Assembly: GCA_963734955.1 (NCBI GenBank)
Contig: CAVTJO010000007.1
Span: 310,001 to 374,000, forward strand
DNA length: 64,000 nucleotides
Reading direction: 5' to 3'
Source: UBA11986 sp963734955
GTDB lineage: Bacteria > Bacteroidota > Ignavibacteria > UBA10030 > UBA6906
Shown here: positions 31,269-40,284 of the stretch, one piece after another
Layout: every line of letters starts with the position of its first letter
Numbering within the stretch: the stretch's first letter is position 1
Position numbers and translations under genes: made by a program
The notes under the pieces: model-generated
Databases searched by the model: none
The model's input: only the letters and a program-made list of their open reading frames with translations
Told to the model about the DNA's origin: nothing

Positions 31269-31898
31269 ATGGCTATCAAGGTTGCAATCGTTGAAGACAA
31301 CGAGAAGATTCGTGAGGGTCTGGCCACATTGATTGACGGCTCGGAAGGATTCCAGTGCACTGCCACGTACGAGAGCGCAGAGGAGGCTCTCCGTCGTTTA
31401 CCTGCATACAACCCCGACGTAGTGCTGATGGATATTCAGTTACCCCGCATGTCCGGAATTGAGTGTGTTGAGAAATTGAAAGAGAAGAATCCGGAGCTTC
31501 AGATCATGATGCTCACGGTGTACGAAGACGACGAGAAGGTTTTTAAGTCCCTTGTTGCCGGAGCCAGCGGATATATTCTCAAGCGAACGCGTCCGGCTGA
31601 ATTGTTGGAGGCAATCCGGGAACTGCACGAAGGCGGTTCCCCGATGTCCGACCAGATTGCGCGCAAGGTTGTTCAGGCATTCCAGCAAATGGGGAAGTCG
31701 TCCAAGGAAACGGAAAACCTTTCCGATCGCGAAATGGAAATCCTCTCATTCCTTGCCAAGGGATATCATGACAAGGAGATCGCTGAGAAGTTTTTCCTGA
31801 GCATCAAGACTGTTCGCACGCACCTTCGCAACATCTACAAAAAACTCCACGTCCGTTCACGCACTGAGGCGGTGTTGAAGTATCTACAGAAGTCATAG
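31269..31898 (+). CDS. Response regulator, NarL/LuxR family
   Basis: 209 residues. A receiver domain (about 1-120) has acidic residues E9 and D10, phospho-acceptor D55 in VLMDIQLP, and the conserved Lys in YILKRTRP. A C-terminal LuxR-type helix-turn-helix (about 145-205) follows: LSDREMEILSFLAKGYHDKE, then SIKTVRTHLRNIYKKLHVRS. It lies 83 bases after the propeller kinase and is its natural partner, since HisKA_3 kinases pair with NarL-type regulators. Target genes are unknown; the LamG array upstream is a candidate. No frame damage. Confidence 0.93.
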   Translation: MAIKVAIVEDNEKIREGLATLIDGSEGFQCTATYESAEEALRRLPAYNPDVVLMDIQLPRMSGIECVEKLKEKNPELQIMMLTVYEDDEKVFKSLVAGASGYILKRTRPAELLEAIRELHEGGSPMSDQIARKVVQAFQQMGKSSKETENLSDREMEILSFLAKGYHDKEIAEKFFLSIKTVRTHLRNIYKKLHVRSRTEAVLKYLQKS

Positions 31899-32025
31899 GC
31901 GCGAACTCGTCCACCCCATTTCGTTCCTCCTACCTAATTGTGCTGATGTTCCCCCGGAAGAGTCTTTTCTGAGGGGAAGGTTACGCACAAATGCCGATTT
32001 CTCCTGCTGATAAGTGATAGTAGTT

Positions 32026-32056
32026 TAGGCTCCACCATTTCTCACGGAGGAGCCTA
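32026..32056 (+). promoter_or_regulatory. Inverted repeat over the ribosome site of the BNR-repeat gene
   Basis: TAGGCTCC (32026-32033) pairs perfectly with GGAGCCTA (32049-32056), loop 15 bases. The right arm includes part of the Shine-Dalgarno GGAGG and the A of the ATG. In RNA it would hide the start; as DNA it could be an operator. Confidence 0.35.
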
Positions 32057-34140
32057 TGCGAACACTCAGTATTGCCTTGATAATCACCATTTCCCTTTCG
32101 ATGACCTATTCAAATGTACCGACATCGTGGATTCAAGCCGCGGGTCCTACAGGAGGGATCGTCCAGGCGTTGACAAGTGTTAACGGCGTTGTTTTCGCTG
32201 GAACCCAGTACGGTGGCATCTACCAATCAATGGATTCGGGGTTTCGTTGGAACCCTGTACCATCGTATCCGAGTAACGTCAATGTTACATCCCTCGCTGC
32301 AACGCGAAACAACATTTATGCGGGCACTTATGGTTCCGGTGTAAGTGTTTCCCCGGACGAGGGTGTCACATGGAGAGTGATCAACTCTGGGCTCTCAAAC
32401 ATGTACGTCAAGGCTCTTCTCGCCGACGGGAGTGATCTATATGCTGCAACCCGGGGTGGTGTATTTCGATCAGTTGACGGAGGGGAGCATTGGTCGGATG
32501 TAAGCTCAGGATTGTTGAACCTGAACATTTTCTGTCTTGCTTCTGATGGCAAGAGGATCTTCACGGGAACATTTGGCGGCGGTATTTTTGTGTCTACCAA
32601 CCAGGGGACGAGCTGGAACGCGGCGAATGTGGGAATTACCGACGGAAATATTTTCGGCATGATAGCTCATCGCGAATGTATCTACGCGGGAACCTTGGGA
32701 GGCGGAGTGTTCAGGTCGACGAACGGTGGGCAGTCCTGGCAGCCCGCGAATCAAGGGCTTGGCTGTCTGTTTGTTTCGTCGTTCATTTCCAAAGGGGACA
32801 CGCTTTTCGCCGGGACGTTCGACGACGGTGTGTTCCTTTCGGTTGATCAAGGTGCCAGTTGGAATTCACCGCGAGGGTTGAGCGGAATGAATATTCAAAC
32901 CATGGCATTGGCGGGAAGCGTTTTGTTTGCCGGAACATATCTCCACGGTGTCTACGGATCTTATGATGGAGGAATGAAGTGGGGAGAACGCAATACCGGG
33001 CTGTGTAATTCAACAATTAATGCCGTTGTGAATGCAGGAGGCATCTTGTTTGGTGGGATCCAGGGCGGAGTCGTCTATTCTTCGGATGGAGGAAGAAATT
33101 GGGAGAGGACTGGCGAAGGGATAACTAATCCAAATGTGACTTCTATTTGCGCAACGGTCCGGTACGTTGTTGCCGGTACGCTCGGTGGAATATTTGTTTC
33201 GAGCAATCTCGGCCAGACATGGTCTGCAGCAAACAATGGTCTTGAAGATACAAATGTCCTGACTATTGTCGCCCGTGATTCATGCCTCTATAGCGGGACC
33301 TTAAGCTCCGGGGTTTTTCGCTCATCTGATCGCGGGGTGAATTGGATTCCATTTGGACTGAACGATCTCACGGTCAACATGTTGTTACTTGGCGGTGATT
33401 CGCTCTACGCAGCGACAGACGCTGGAGTATTTATGTCCCCTCTTGACAGGAATGAGTGGACTCTCGCAGACTCGGGCTTCGCAGGCCTCGAAACAGCATC
33501 GATTGCACTGAGCGCCGCCAAGATTTTCGCCGGCACTCGAGATGGTGTTGTTCTCAGTACCCAGCGATTCGTCAGGGGAAACCCCGTTGTTCGTTCCCGC
33601 GTGTCGAATGGGAACGTGTCGGCATTGGTGACCGATGGTCAGAATGTCTTTGCTGCTGTGTACGGTTCAGGTGTATTTCGCTCGACGAATGACGGGGTAA
33701 GCTGGGGGGTATGGAATGACAACCTTCAAAACCTTCGAGTCAATTCCCTGACCGTGGGGAGTGGCTATGTATTTTCCGGGACAACAGGCAGCGGCATTTG
33801 GCGACGGTCACTGAAGGATCCCCTTCTTCCTTCGAACACCGGTCTGGCGACTGGATCTGCCGAAGGCTTCAGACCGGCACCATTCACACTGAAACAAAAC
33901 TACCCGAACCCATTCAATCCAACCACAAAAGTTACGTTTGAGATTGCAGAGTTCGGGCCGGTGCAACTTAAGGTCTACGATGCTCTTGGCCGTGAGGTGA
34001 AAACACTTGTGAATGAAGAACTGAATGCCGGAAGTTATGTCGTGACCTTTGATGCCAGCGGTTTCGCCAGCGGTGTGTACATGTGCCGAATGCAATCAGG
34101 TGATTATGCTGAAACAAGAAGGATGATTCTTCTGCGATGA
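32056..34140 (+). CDS. BNR/Ycf48-like repeat surface protein with T9SS sorting domain
   Basis: 694 residues. Signal peptide (about 1-20), then roughly a dozen repeats of about 42 residues of the form FAGTxGGGVFxSxDxGxSW, giving one or two beta-propellers of the sortilin/BNR type. The C-terminal sorting domain of about 85 residues begins LKQNYPNPFNPTTKVTFEI and ends MILLR, the signal for type IX secretion and surface attachment or release. No sialidase active-site arginines were recognised, so a structural or binding role is more likely than catalysis. Start supported by GGAGG six bases upstream. Stands alone on the plus strand. Confidence 0.85.
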   Translation: MRTLSIALIITISLSMTYSNVPTSWIQAAGPTGGIVQALTSVNGVVFAGTQYGGIYQSMDSGFRWNPVPSYPSNVNVTSLAATRNNIYAGTYGSGVSVSPDEGVTWRVINSGLSNMYVKALLADGSDLYAATRGGVFRSVDGGEHWSDVSSGLLNLNIFCLASDGKRIFTGTFGGGIFVSTNQGTSWNAANVGITDGNIFGMIAHRECIYAGTLGGGVFRSTNGGQSWQPANQGLGCLFVSSFISKGDTLFAGTFDDGVFLSVDQGASWNSPRGLSGMNIQTMALAGSVLFAGTYLHGVYGSYDGGMKWGERNTGLCNSTINAVVNAGGILFGGIQGGVVYSSDGGRNWERTGEGITNPNVTSICATVRYVVAGTLGGIFVSSNLGQTWSAANNGLEDTNVLTIVARDSCLYSGTLSSGVFRSSDRGVNWIPFGLNDLTVNMLLLGGDSLYAATDAGVFMSPLDRNEWTLADSGFAGLETASIALSAAKIFAGTRDGVVLSTQRFVRGNPVVRSRVSNGNVSALVTDGQNVFAAVYGSGVFRSTNDGVSWGVWNDNLQNLRVNSLTVGSGYVFSGTTGSGIWRRSLKDPLLPSNTGLATGSAEGFRPAPFTLKQNYPNPFNPTTKVTFEIAEFGPVQLKVYDALGREVKTLVNEELNAGSYVVTFDASGFASGVYMCRMQSGDYAETRRMILLR

Positions 34141-34452
34141 CGTGTTGGTCAACAATCTGATTGAAGTGGGGAAGGCGGCCTTGACAGGAATTGAGGCCGG
34201 GGGGTTCCTTCTTCTGAGGACTGCTTACTTTCGTCAATCGTAGTCGGATTTGTGGGTACGGCCCTAAGATGAAAATTAGGACAGTACCGATTTGTGCGGA
34301 CGGTTGATTTTCTGCCTTCCTCGTGATACCTTTGGACAATTGTCGTCCGCTCTTTCTGTCATCACAGCCATTTCCTTGGTCGTCACTCGTGCCTGCAAGG
34401 TGAACGACGGAAGGCTACGTTTGTTTTCACCAAAGAACAGTGGGGTAGCGTC
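34141..34452 (+). promoter_or_regulatory. Intergenic region with predicted promoter for the S9-like hydrolase
   Basis: 312 bases without a gene. A hairpin (CGGCCT / AGGCCG, 34176-34199) may be a weak terminator for the BNR gene. TTGATT (34304), 17 bases, TACCTT (ending 34332) forms a plausible promoter about 115 bases before the hydrolase start. Nothing else seen. Confidence 0.4.
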
Positions 34453-35541
34453 ATGATTCCAAGAATTTCAATCTTGCCATGGGCACTCAGCCTGTCTTGT
34501 TTGCTTACGCTTCCCGCGGTCGCGCAGGAAGTGTCCGGGCCGTCCAACACTATCGAGAAACGTATCGACGAGAAGTTCGAACTACTGGACCATCGTCTCG
34601 ATCAATTGGAAAAGGAGATCGATGACATCGCTTGGTATCAAAAGCTCGGAGATGTCGCAACCATCGACAAGGTCTACATTGCAGGTCCGCCATCAGCTCA
34701 CGTCAAGAACCCGACTGCCATGGGGGCTAATAATCCTGTCAAGTTTTGGGCGTACACATTCATCCCACTTAAAATAGATCGGGCAAAGAAATACCCGCTT
34801 CTTGTCTTTCCCCACGGAGGGGTGCACGCTAACTTTACGACGTACTATACACATATTCTCCGCGAGTTGATGGCGCAGGGATACATCGTAGTGGCTCCGG
34901 AGTATCGTGGCAGCACCGGATACGGAAAGAGTTTCTATGAGAAAATTGATTACGGCGGACGCGAGGTGGACGACAATCACGCAAGTCGCGATTATATGAT
35001 CGAGAATTATGGCTTTGTTGACGGGAACCGGGTGGGGGCCATCGGCTGGAGTCATGGCGGCCTCATCATACTTATGGATATCTTCGAGCACCCGGATGAT
35101 TACCAGGTGGCATTTGCCGGGGTACCTGTCAGCGATCTTGTCGCTCGTATGGGGTACTACGATGACGAATACCGCGACCTCTACTCTGCCCCGTACCATA
35201 TCGGGAAGACGGCGAACGAGGATGTGGCAGAATACCGCAGACGCTCACCGGTCAATCACGTGGAAGAATTGCGAACGCCGCTGCTTATCCACACCAACAC
35301 CGCCGATGATGACGTGAATGTGCTCGAGGTTGAGCACCTGATTCAGGCCCTGAAAGCCGCGGGAAAGAAATTCGAATATGAGATCTTCAAGGATGCGCCG
35401 GGTGGCCACAGCTTCGACCGTATGGATACGAAGCTCGCGAGGGAAATCCGGGTAAAGATCTACAAGTTTCTTGCAGGGTACCTCAACCCGCCATCGCCGA
35501 TTAAATCAGTGGAGGGGTTGGGGCAGGCTGCGTACAGATGA
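34453..35541 (+). CDS. Exported S9-like prolyl oligopeptidase family hydrolase
   Basis: 362 residues. Signal peptide ending PAVAQ (about 1-25), a short heptad-patterned helix (about 33-58, IEKRIDEKFELLDHRLDQLE), then an alpha/beta-hydrolase domain. Catalytic triad by pattern: Ser200 in GWSHGG, an Asp among 285-287 (TADDDVN), and His319 in GGHSFDR. FPHGG at 119-123 and APEYRGSTGYG fit the S9 C-terminal family, but the beta-propeller normally in front is absent, which makes it a stand-alone catalytic domain of peptidase or esterase type. Substrate unknown. Expected in the periplasm. Confidence 0.85.
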   Translation: MIPRISILPWALSLSCLLTLPAVAQEVSGPSNTIEKRIDEKFELLDHRLDQLEKEIDDIAWYQKLGDVATIDKVYIAGPPSAHVKNPTAMGANNPVKFWAYTFIPLKIDRAKKYPLLVFPHGGVHANFTTYYTHILRELMAQGYIVVAPEYRGSTGYGKSFYEKIDYGGREVDDNHASRDYMIENYGFVDGNRVGAIGWSHGGLIILMDIFEHPDDYQVAFAGVPVSDLVARMGYYDDEYRDLYSAPYHIGKTANEDVAEYRRRSPVNHVEELRTPLLIHTNTADDDVNVLEVEHLIQALKAAGKKFEYEIFKDAPGGHSFDRMDTKLAREIRVKIYKFLAGYLNPPSPIKSVEGLGQAAYR

Positions 35542-35952
35542 ATAATGATTTAGGGAGGTCGCAGCTGCGGTCGGGCAGAACAAATATCATATCCTCATCG
35601 GTGCACGGCCTGGTTGGTGAGTTTCTCGCCAGCAGTCCCCTTTCCTCGAGTTCCTTTGATGGGGTTTTGACTCCTCTGCCATGTGAAGACCATGCAGACC
35701 CGATTCGATACTGGCTTTTCATGTCCGCCTTTTTTTCCGCAATCTGCTCTCATAGCGGAAACCAGGATTTGCGACATTCTTTGTCATTTGTGCGAAGATT
35801 CGGGTCGTCGGGCGGCTGAATATTCTCGTCGTGATTCACAACGCTGCGGGTCGATCATATTTTCGGTTCGTCCCAATTGATTCTCGCGCAAAGTCGGTGT
35901 ATTCTGCAGGTGCAGACACACTCAGTCGTCCACTTTACCTGGAAGAACTCCT
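35542..35952 (+). promoter_or_regulatory. Intergenic region with predicted promoter
   Basis: 411 bases. Short open frames here show no family features. TTGATT (35877), 17 bases, TATTCT (ending 35905) is a plausible promoter 48 bases before the next gene. Nothing else seen. Confidence 0.4.
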
Positions 35953-36897
35953 ATGACACAAGACTCACGATTAGTTGGTACAAGCAACTTTGCAAAACGC
36001 ATCAACAAGCTCATCCCCCGCCTTGCGTCGGGGAAAGAGGATGTGCTGATCATCGGCGAGGAGGGATCGGGGAGGCGCACCCTCGCGTTTGAAATCCACA
36101 GTGCAAGGGGAAAGAAGAAACCCTATGTACTTGTCGAGTCCCGGACAGCAACGGATGAAGAGGTCCGTGCGGTGATCACCGGTCAACACACCGACGCTGC
36201 CGAGGCATTAACGGGGCGAAAGCCGTCCGTAATCCAGGATCAGGCCGCATTGGTCGTTGCAGACGTGGAGATGCTCGCTCCACAAAACCAGGAGTTGCTG
36301 ATCAGGTTTCTCAAGGAAGGCAGAAAGCGTTATACAGGTATCAAGGTTATCTTTACGCTTCAACATCCGCTGGAGCAAGTTGCGCAGAGCGGTGACATTC
36401 TGGCGGACCTTGCGCCATATCTCGAGAAGTGTGAGTTGATCGAGGTACCCTCGTTGCGGGACAGAGTGGAGGATATACCCGCACTTGTTGTGAACATTGC
36501 GGCACGCGTCTGCTCAAGCTTCGGCATCCAGGCAAAGAACATTGACCCGAACACAAGTCACATCCTTTCGCAGGGACAATGGCCCGGGAACATCCGGCAA
36601 CTCGCGGGTGTGGTCGGCAAGGCTGTGATGGCATCCAAAGGGGAAAAGTTGGAACTTCCCGGCGACTTCCTGGACGAACATCAGCACCTTGAAGACGCAA
36701 TCACGAACATTGCAACATCGAAGTCGTTTGTCCTTGACCAGTCGCTGGACCTTATCGAAAAGCTTCTCATCCAACGGGCGCTGAAGCAGTTCTTGTATAA
36801 CCAGTCAAGAACCGCCGCGATCTTTGGATTGAGCGAGGCCAACTTCAGGTATCGCCTGAAGAAATTCGGACTTCCAAGCATCCGGAAGAAGGTATAG
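35953..36897 (+). CDS. Degenerate sigma-54 activator-like AAA+ protein with Fis-type HTH
   Basis: 314 residues with the outline of an NtrC-type activator core and C-terminal DNA-binding domain. The landmarks are damaged: the P-loop reads GEEGSGRRT (36-43 region), with Arg in place of the essential Lys and of the Ser/Thr. The Walker B region LVVADVEMLA lacks the Asp-Glu pair, and no GAFTGA sigma-54 loop is present. The second half keeps the expected SLRDRVEDIPAL and QWPGNIRQLAGVV. The last 50 residues form a Fis-like helix-turn-helix (RTAAIFGLSEANFRYRLKKF). It probably no longer hydrolyses ATP or activates sigma-54, and may act as a plain DNA-binding regulator. The frame is undamaged. Confidence 0.7.
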   Translation: MTQDSRLVGTSNFAKRINKLIPRLASGKEDVLIIGEEGSGRRTLAFEIHSARGKKKPYVLVESRTATDEEVRAVITGQHTDAAEALTGRKPSVIQDQAALVVADVEMLAPQNQELLIRFLKEGRKRYTGIKVIFTLQHPLEQVAQSGDILADLAPYLEKCELIEVPSLRDRVEDIPALVVNIAARVCSSFGIQAKNIDPNTSHILSQGQWPGNIRQLAGVVGKAVMASKGEKLELPGDFLDEHQHLEDAITNIATSKSFVLDQSLDLIEKLLIQRALKQFLYNQSRTAAIFGLSEANFRYRLKKFGLPSIRKKV

Positions 36898-36920
36898 GAT
36901 GCACCGTGGTATAAAATCAA

Positions 36921-36948
36921 CGAGGGCTTGCCGGATGGCAAGCCCTCG
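36921..36948 (-). terminator. Terminator between convergent genes
   Basis: Perfect 12-bp stem CGAGGGCTTGCC / GGCAAGCCCTCG with a GGAT loop, between the regulator (plus) and clpC (minus). On the minus strand TTGATTTTAT follows, so it terminates clpC well and probably acts in both directions. Confidence 0.8.
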
Positions 36949-36971
36949 CTGTAGTTCTACGGGTTTGCAGC

Positions 36972-39473
36972 TCAACTCACGCCCGCCGGCCTTTCTTCTT
37001 TCTTCTCCTCTCCCGCCTTCTTTCCTGCAAGGTGTCTGCTGAACTTCAGCTCACCGGTCTTTGCATTCACCTTCACACGAAGGACTGATTTCTCGGGATA
37101 TCTTCCCTTGAGCAATTCCTCGGCGATTGGGTCTTCGAGATGTTTCTGCAATGCACGGCGCAGCGGCCGGGCGCCAAATGCGGGGTCGAAGCCTTTGCCT
37201 GCGAGAAACTCCTTTGCCTGTTTCGTGAGCTGGATCGAGATACCCATGGCATTCATCCGCTTTACGAGATCGCGGATCTGGATGTCAATGATCTGCAGAA
37301 TATGGGAACGTTCGAGCGAATGGAAGATGATTGTGTCGTCGACACGGTTCAGGAACTCAGGATTGAAGACACGTTTCAGGGCATCTTCGATTGTCGTTTT
37401 CATTGCCCCGTATTCGTCTTTCGCACTGCCCGTTCCAAAGCCGAATCCACCTCCGCGTTGCAGGTCCCGCGTTCCGACATTGGAAGTCATGATCAGGATC
37501 GTGTTCTTGAAGTCCACCCGACGCCCGAGGCTGTCGGTGAGAATGCCGTCGTCAAGCACTTGAAGAAGAATGTTGAACACGTCCGGATGTGCTTTCTCAA
37601 TCTCATCCAATAACACTACCGAGTATGGTTTCCTGCGGACTTTTTCCGTCAATTGCCCGCCTTCTTCATATCCGACATATCCTGGTGGCGCTCCCACCAG
37701 ACGGGAGACGCTGAACTTCTCCATGTACTCGCTCATGTCAATGCGGATGAGCGCCTCTTCACTGTCGAACAGGTAGCGGGCCAGCGCTTTCGCCAGCTCG
37801 GTTTTTCCCACGCCTGTTGGTCCGAGGAAGATAAAGGATCCGATGGGTCGGGTCGGGTCTTTGAGGCCTGCGCGCGTTCTTCGTATTGCCTTCGAAAGGC
37901 TCTTGATCGCGTCGTCCTGCCCGACAACCTGTCCCGTGAGAGCCTTCTCCATATTCAGGAGTTTCACAGACTCGGACTGGGCGATCTTGTTGACCGGAAT
38001 ACCCGTCATCATCGAAACAACGTCAGCGATGTGCTCTTCGGTCACCTCATGCACCACATCCTGAGCCTTAAGCTCCCATTCCCTTTTGGCGATGTCGAGG
38101 TCGCTGATGAGTTTCTTCTCCAGGTCGCGGAGTCGGGCGGCCTCCTCGAAGTTCTGATTCTTGACAACCTGGTTCTTGGATTGCTTGATCTTCTCCACCT
38201 CGCCTTCCAGTTCGAGGATCTCCTTGGGTACATGGATATTTGCGAGGTGCACACGTGAGCCGGATTCGTCAAGGACGTCGATGGCCTTGTCCGGCAGGAA
38301 CCTGTCGGTAATGTAGCGGTCGCTTAATCGTACCGCGGCATCGATGGCCTTGTCGCCATACCGGACGCCATGGTGCTCTTCGTATTTGTGCTTGATGTTT
38401 GCAAGGATCTGGATGGTCTCATCGACCGTGGTTGCATCGACCATGATCTTCTGGAACCTGCGATCCAACGCGCCATCCTTCTCGATATACTGCCGGTACT
38501 CGTCAAGAGTGGTCGCTCCGATGCATTGGAGCTCACCGCGCGAGAGAGCAGGCTTGAACATGTTTGACGCGTCGAGAGAGCCCGACGCCCCCCCCGCCCC
38601 GACGATCGTGTGCAATTCGTCAATGAAGAGAATGACGTCCTTTGCTTTTTCAAGCTCATTCATCACCGCCTTCATCCGCTCCTCGAACTGGCCGCGGTAT
38701 TTTGTTCCGGCGACCAGGGCTGCCAGGTCAAGTGTTACGACCCGCTTGCCGTGGAGCACGCGCGACACCTTCTTCTGGATGATCCGCATAGCAAGACCCT
38801 CGGCGATCGCCGTTTTCCCGACCCCGGGTTCCCCGATCAGGACGGGATTGTTCTTCTTGCGACGGCTCAGTACCTGCGCAACGCGTTCGATTTCTTTCTC
38901 GCGACCTACAATCGGATCAAGCTTGTCATCTGCGGCAAGGCGTGTGAGGTCATGGCCGAAATTATCGAGAACCGGAGTCTTTGACTTCTCGGCCTTTTTC
39001 TCCGACGTTGGCGTGTGCGATGACGGTGACGAGGGTTTCCCGCTGATGATGTTGTCCAACTCACTCCGTACAACGTCATAGTGGATATTGAATTGGTGGA
39101 GGATCTGCGCGGCGATATTATCGTCATCGCGCAAAAGAGAAAGGAGGAGATGCTCGGTGCCGATAACATCAGACTTGTACAGCTTTGCTTCCAGGTAGGT
39201 GATCTTCAGGACCTTTTCTGCCTGCTTCGTTAACGGGATGTTGCCAATGGTGAGGGTTCCCCCCGAAGTGCGGACAGTATCCTCGATTGCTTTTTTCAGT
39301 TTGTAGAGATCGACGCCAAGGTTCCGAAGGATCTTTACGGCTATGCCTTCTCCTTCCCGAATGACGCCAAGTAAAAGGTGCTCGGTACCAATGTAATCGT
39401 GACCCAGTCGCAGTGCTTCTTCACGACTGAGTCGGATAACATCTTGCACTCGATTGGAGAAGTTGCCTTCCAT
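36972..39473 (-). CDS. clpC: ATP-dependent Clp protease ATP-binding subunit ClpC
   Basis: AAA+ unfoldase that feeds proteins to ClpP, 833 residues. Two Clp_N repeats (about 1-145), then the D1 ATPase with Walker A GEPGVGKTA (214-222) and Walker B VILFIDELHT, a middle region with a UVR-like segment (NQVVKNQNFEEAARLRDLEK), and the D2 ATPase with GPTGVGKTELAKALA and VVLLDEIEKAHPDVFN. A C-terminal Clp_D2-small domain ends it. The UVR motif and short middle domain identify ClpC rather than ClpB or ClpA. Single gene with its own promoter and a strong terminator. No adaptor (mcsB, mecA) or clpP nearby. Confidence 0.96.
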   Translation of the reverse strand: MEGNFSNRVQDVIRLSREEALRLGHDYIGTEHLLLGVIREGEGIAVKILRNLGVDLYKLKKAIEDTVRTSGGTLTIGNIPLTKQAEKVLKITYLEAKLYKSDVIGTEHLLLSLLRDDDNIAAQILHQFNIHYDVVRSELDNIISGKPSSPSSHTPTSEKKAEKSKTPVLDNFGHDLTRLAADDKLDPIVGREKEIERVAQVLSRRKKNNPVLIGEPGVGKTAIAEGLAMRIIQKKVSRVLHGKRVVTLDLAALVAGTKYRGQFEERMKAVMNELEKAKDVILFIDELHTIVGAGGASGSLDASNMFKPALSRGELQCIGATTLDEYRQYIEKDGALDRRFQKIMVDATTVDETIQILANIKHKYEEHHGVRYGDKAIDAAVRLSDRYITDRFLPDKAIDVLDESGSRVHLANIHVPKEILELEGEVEKIKQSKNQVVKNQNFEEAARLRDLEKKLISDLDIAKREWELKAQDVVHEVTEEHIADVVSMMTGIPVNKIAQSESVKLLNMEKALTGQVVGQDDAIKSLSKAIRRTRAGLKDPTRPIGSFIFLGPTGVGKTELAKALARYLFDSEEALIRIDMSEYMEKFSVSRLVGAPPGYVGYEEGGQLTEKVRRKPYSVVLLDEIEKAHPDVFNILLQVLDDGILTDSLGRRVDFKNTILIMTSNVGTRDLQRGGGFGFGTGSAKDEYGAMKTTIEDALKRVFNPEFLNRVDDTIIFHSLERSHILQIIDIQIRDLVKRMNAMGISIQLTKQAKEFLAGKGFDPAFGARPLRRALQKHLEDPIAEELLKGRYPEKSVLRVKVNAKTGELKFSRHLAGKKAGEEKKEERPAGVS

Positions 39474-39597
39474 CCCCTGATCCCTTAGGTTAAGTGTCGA
39501 GGAAAAACCTGGTCAAGCCACCCTAATCCTCTTTACTGAACATCTGGCAAGCCAGTAGTGTTCCATCGGTTGCCTGCCGGGCTCCTCTTGCTTGCAG

Positions 39598-39626
39598 AAT
39601 ATAAAGAAATCAGCCAGGTAAGTCAA
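39598..39626 (-). promoter_or_regulatory. Predicted clpC promoter
   Basis: Minus strand TTGACT, 17 bases, TATATT, the same two hexamers and spacing as the rRNA promoter. It implies a 5' leader of about 115 bases. No CIRCE or CtsR-like repeat was seen in the leader. The rest of the 362-base gap to the rhodanese gene shows nothing clear. Confidence 0.6.
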
Positions 39627-39835
39627 CGCTTAAATCCCCCCGGTGAGCAAGGAGCGTCGCAGCGCACGTTTTCCAAAACATTGCTAGTGAACACGATTGG
39701 GGCCAATCGCTTGTACGCAAAACCTGGTTTGTGTATCATTTGTAAGCAGTGGACGACTCGAACGTTGGCAGTTCCTTGTCGGCTCTGCGGGAACCTGTTG
39801 ACAGATAGCAAAGTCTTCGAATGGTGTTTTGAAAG

Positions 39836-40171
39836 GTGGCGGCCGTCAAACTCATTTCTCCCGCGGAGACGCACCATCGCGCTCAGCATGACTCAAGCAT
39901 TCTCCTGCTGGATGTTCGGACTCCCGGCGAATACAACAACGAGCTCGGACATGTTGCAGGCACAATCCTCATCCCCGTTCAGGAATTGGAACGGAGACTC
40001 GCCGAGCTGGAAGCATTTAAGGGCCGGACAATCATTGCAATATGCAGGTCCGGCAACCGGAGCGGCACAGCAGCCGGGTTGCTGGCGCGTCATGGGTTTG
40101 CCGCGCTGAACATGGAAGGCGGAATGATACGGTGGAATGAGGAAGGATTGCCGGTGGTACGAAGAAGTTAG
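39836..40171 (+). CDS. Rhodanese-like domain protein
   Basis: 111 residues, a single rhodanese domain. LLLDVRTPGEYNNELGHVAG is the N-terminal signature, and the active-site loop CRSGNRSG carries the catalytic Cys. It is therefore a likely sulfurtransferase or persulfide carrier in the cytoplasm (no signal peptide). The GTG at 39836 is used because an in-frame stop lies directly before it. Isolated between clpC (divergent) and a convergent membrane-protein gene; no partner gene suggests the pathway. Confidence 0.9.
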   Translation: MAAVKLISPAETHHRAQHDSSILLLDVRTPGEYNNELGHVAGTILIPVQELERRLAELEAFKGRTIIAICRSGNRSGTAAGLLARHGFAALNMEGGMIRWNEEGLPVVRRS

Positions 40172-40284
40172 GCATGCCGTACGTCATCCAGACATCGCAT
40201 CACGCATGGCCTGAAAATGCAGCCGCGTCCGTGTCCTCCACATCCTCCCGAAATCTGTCACCCAGACCTTGCTCCCCCCGCTGG

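Noticed and set aside
34176..34199. Rho-independent terminator after the BNR gene
   Set aside because: The stem is only 6 bp and is followed by G rather than T; kept only as a remark in the intergenic entry.
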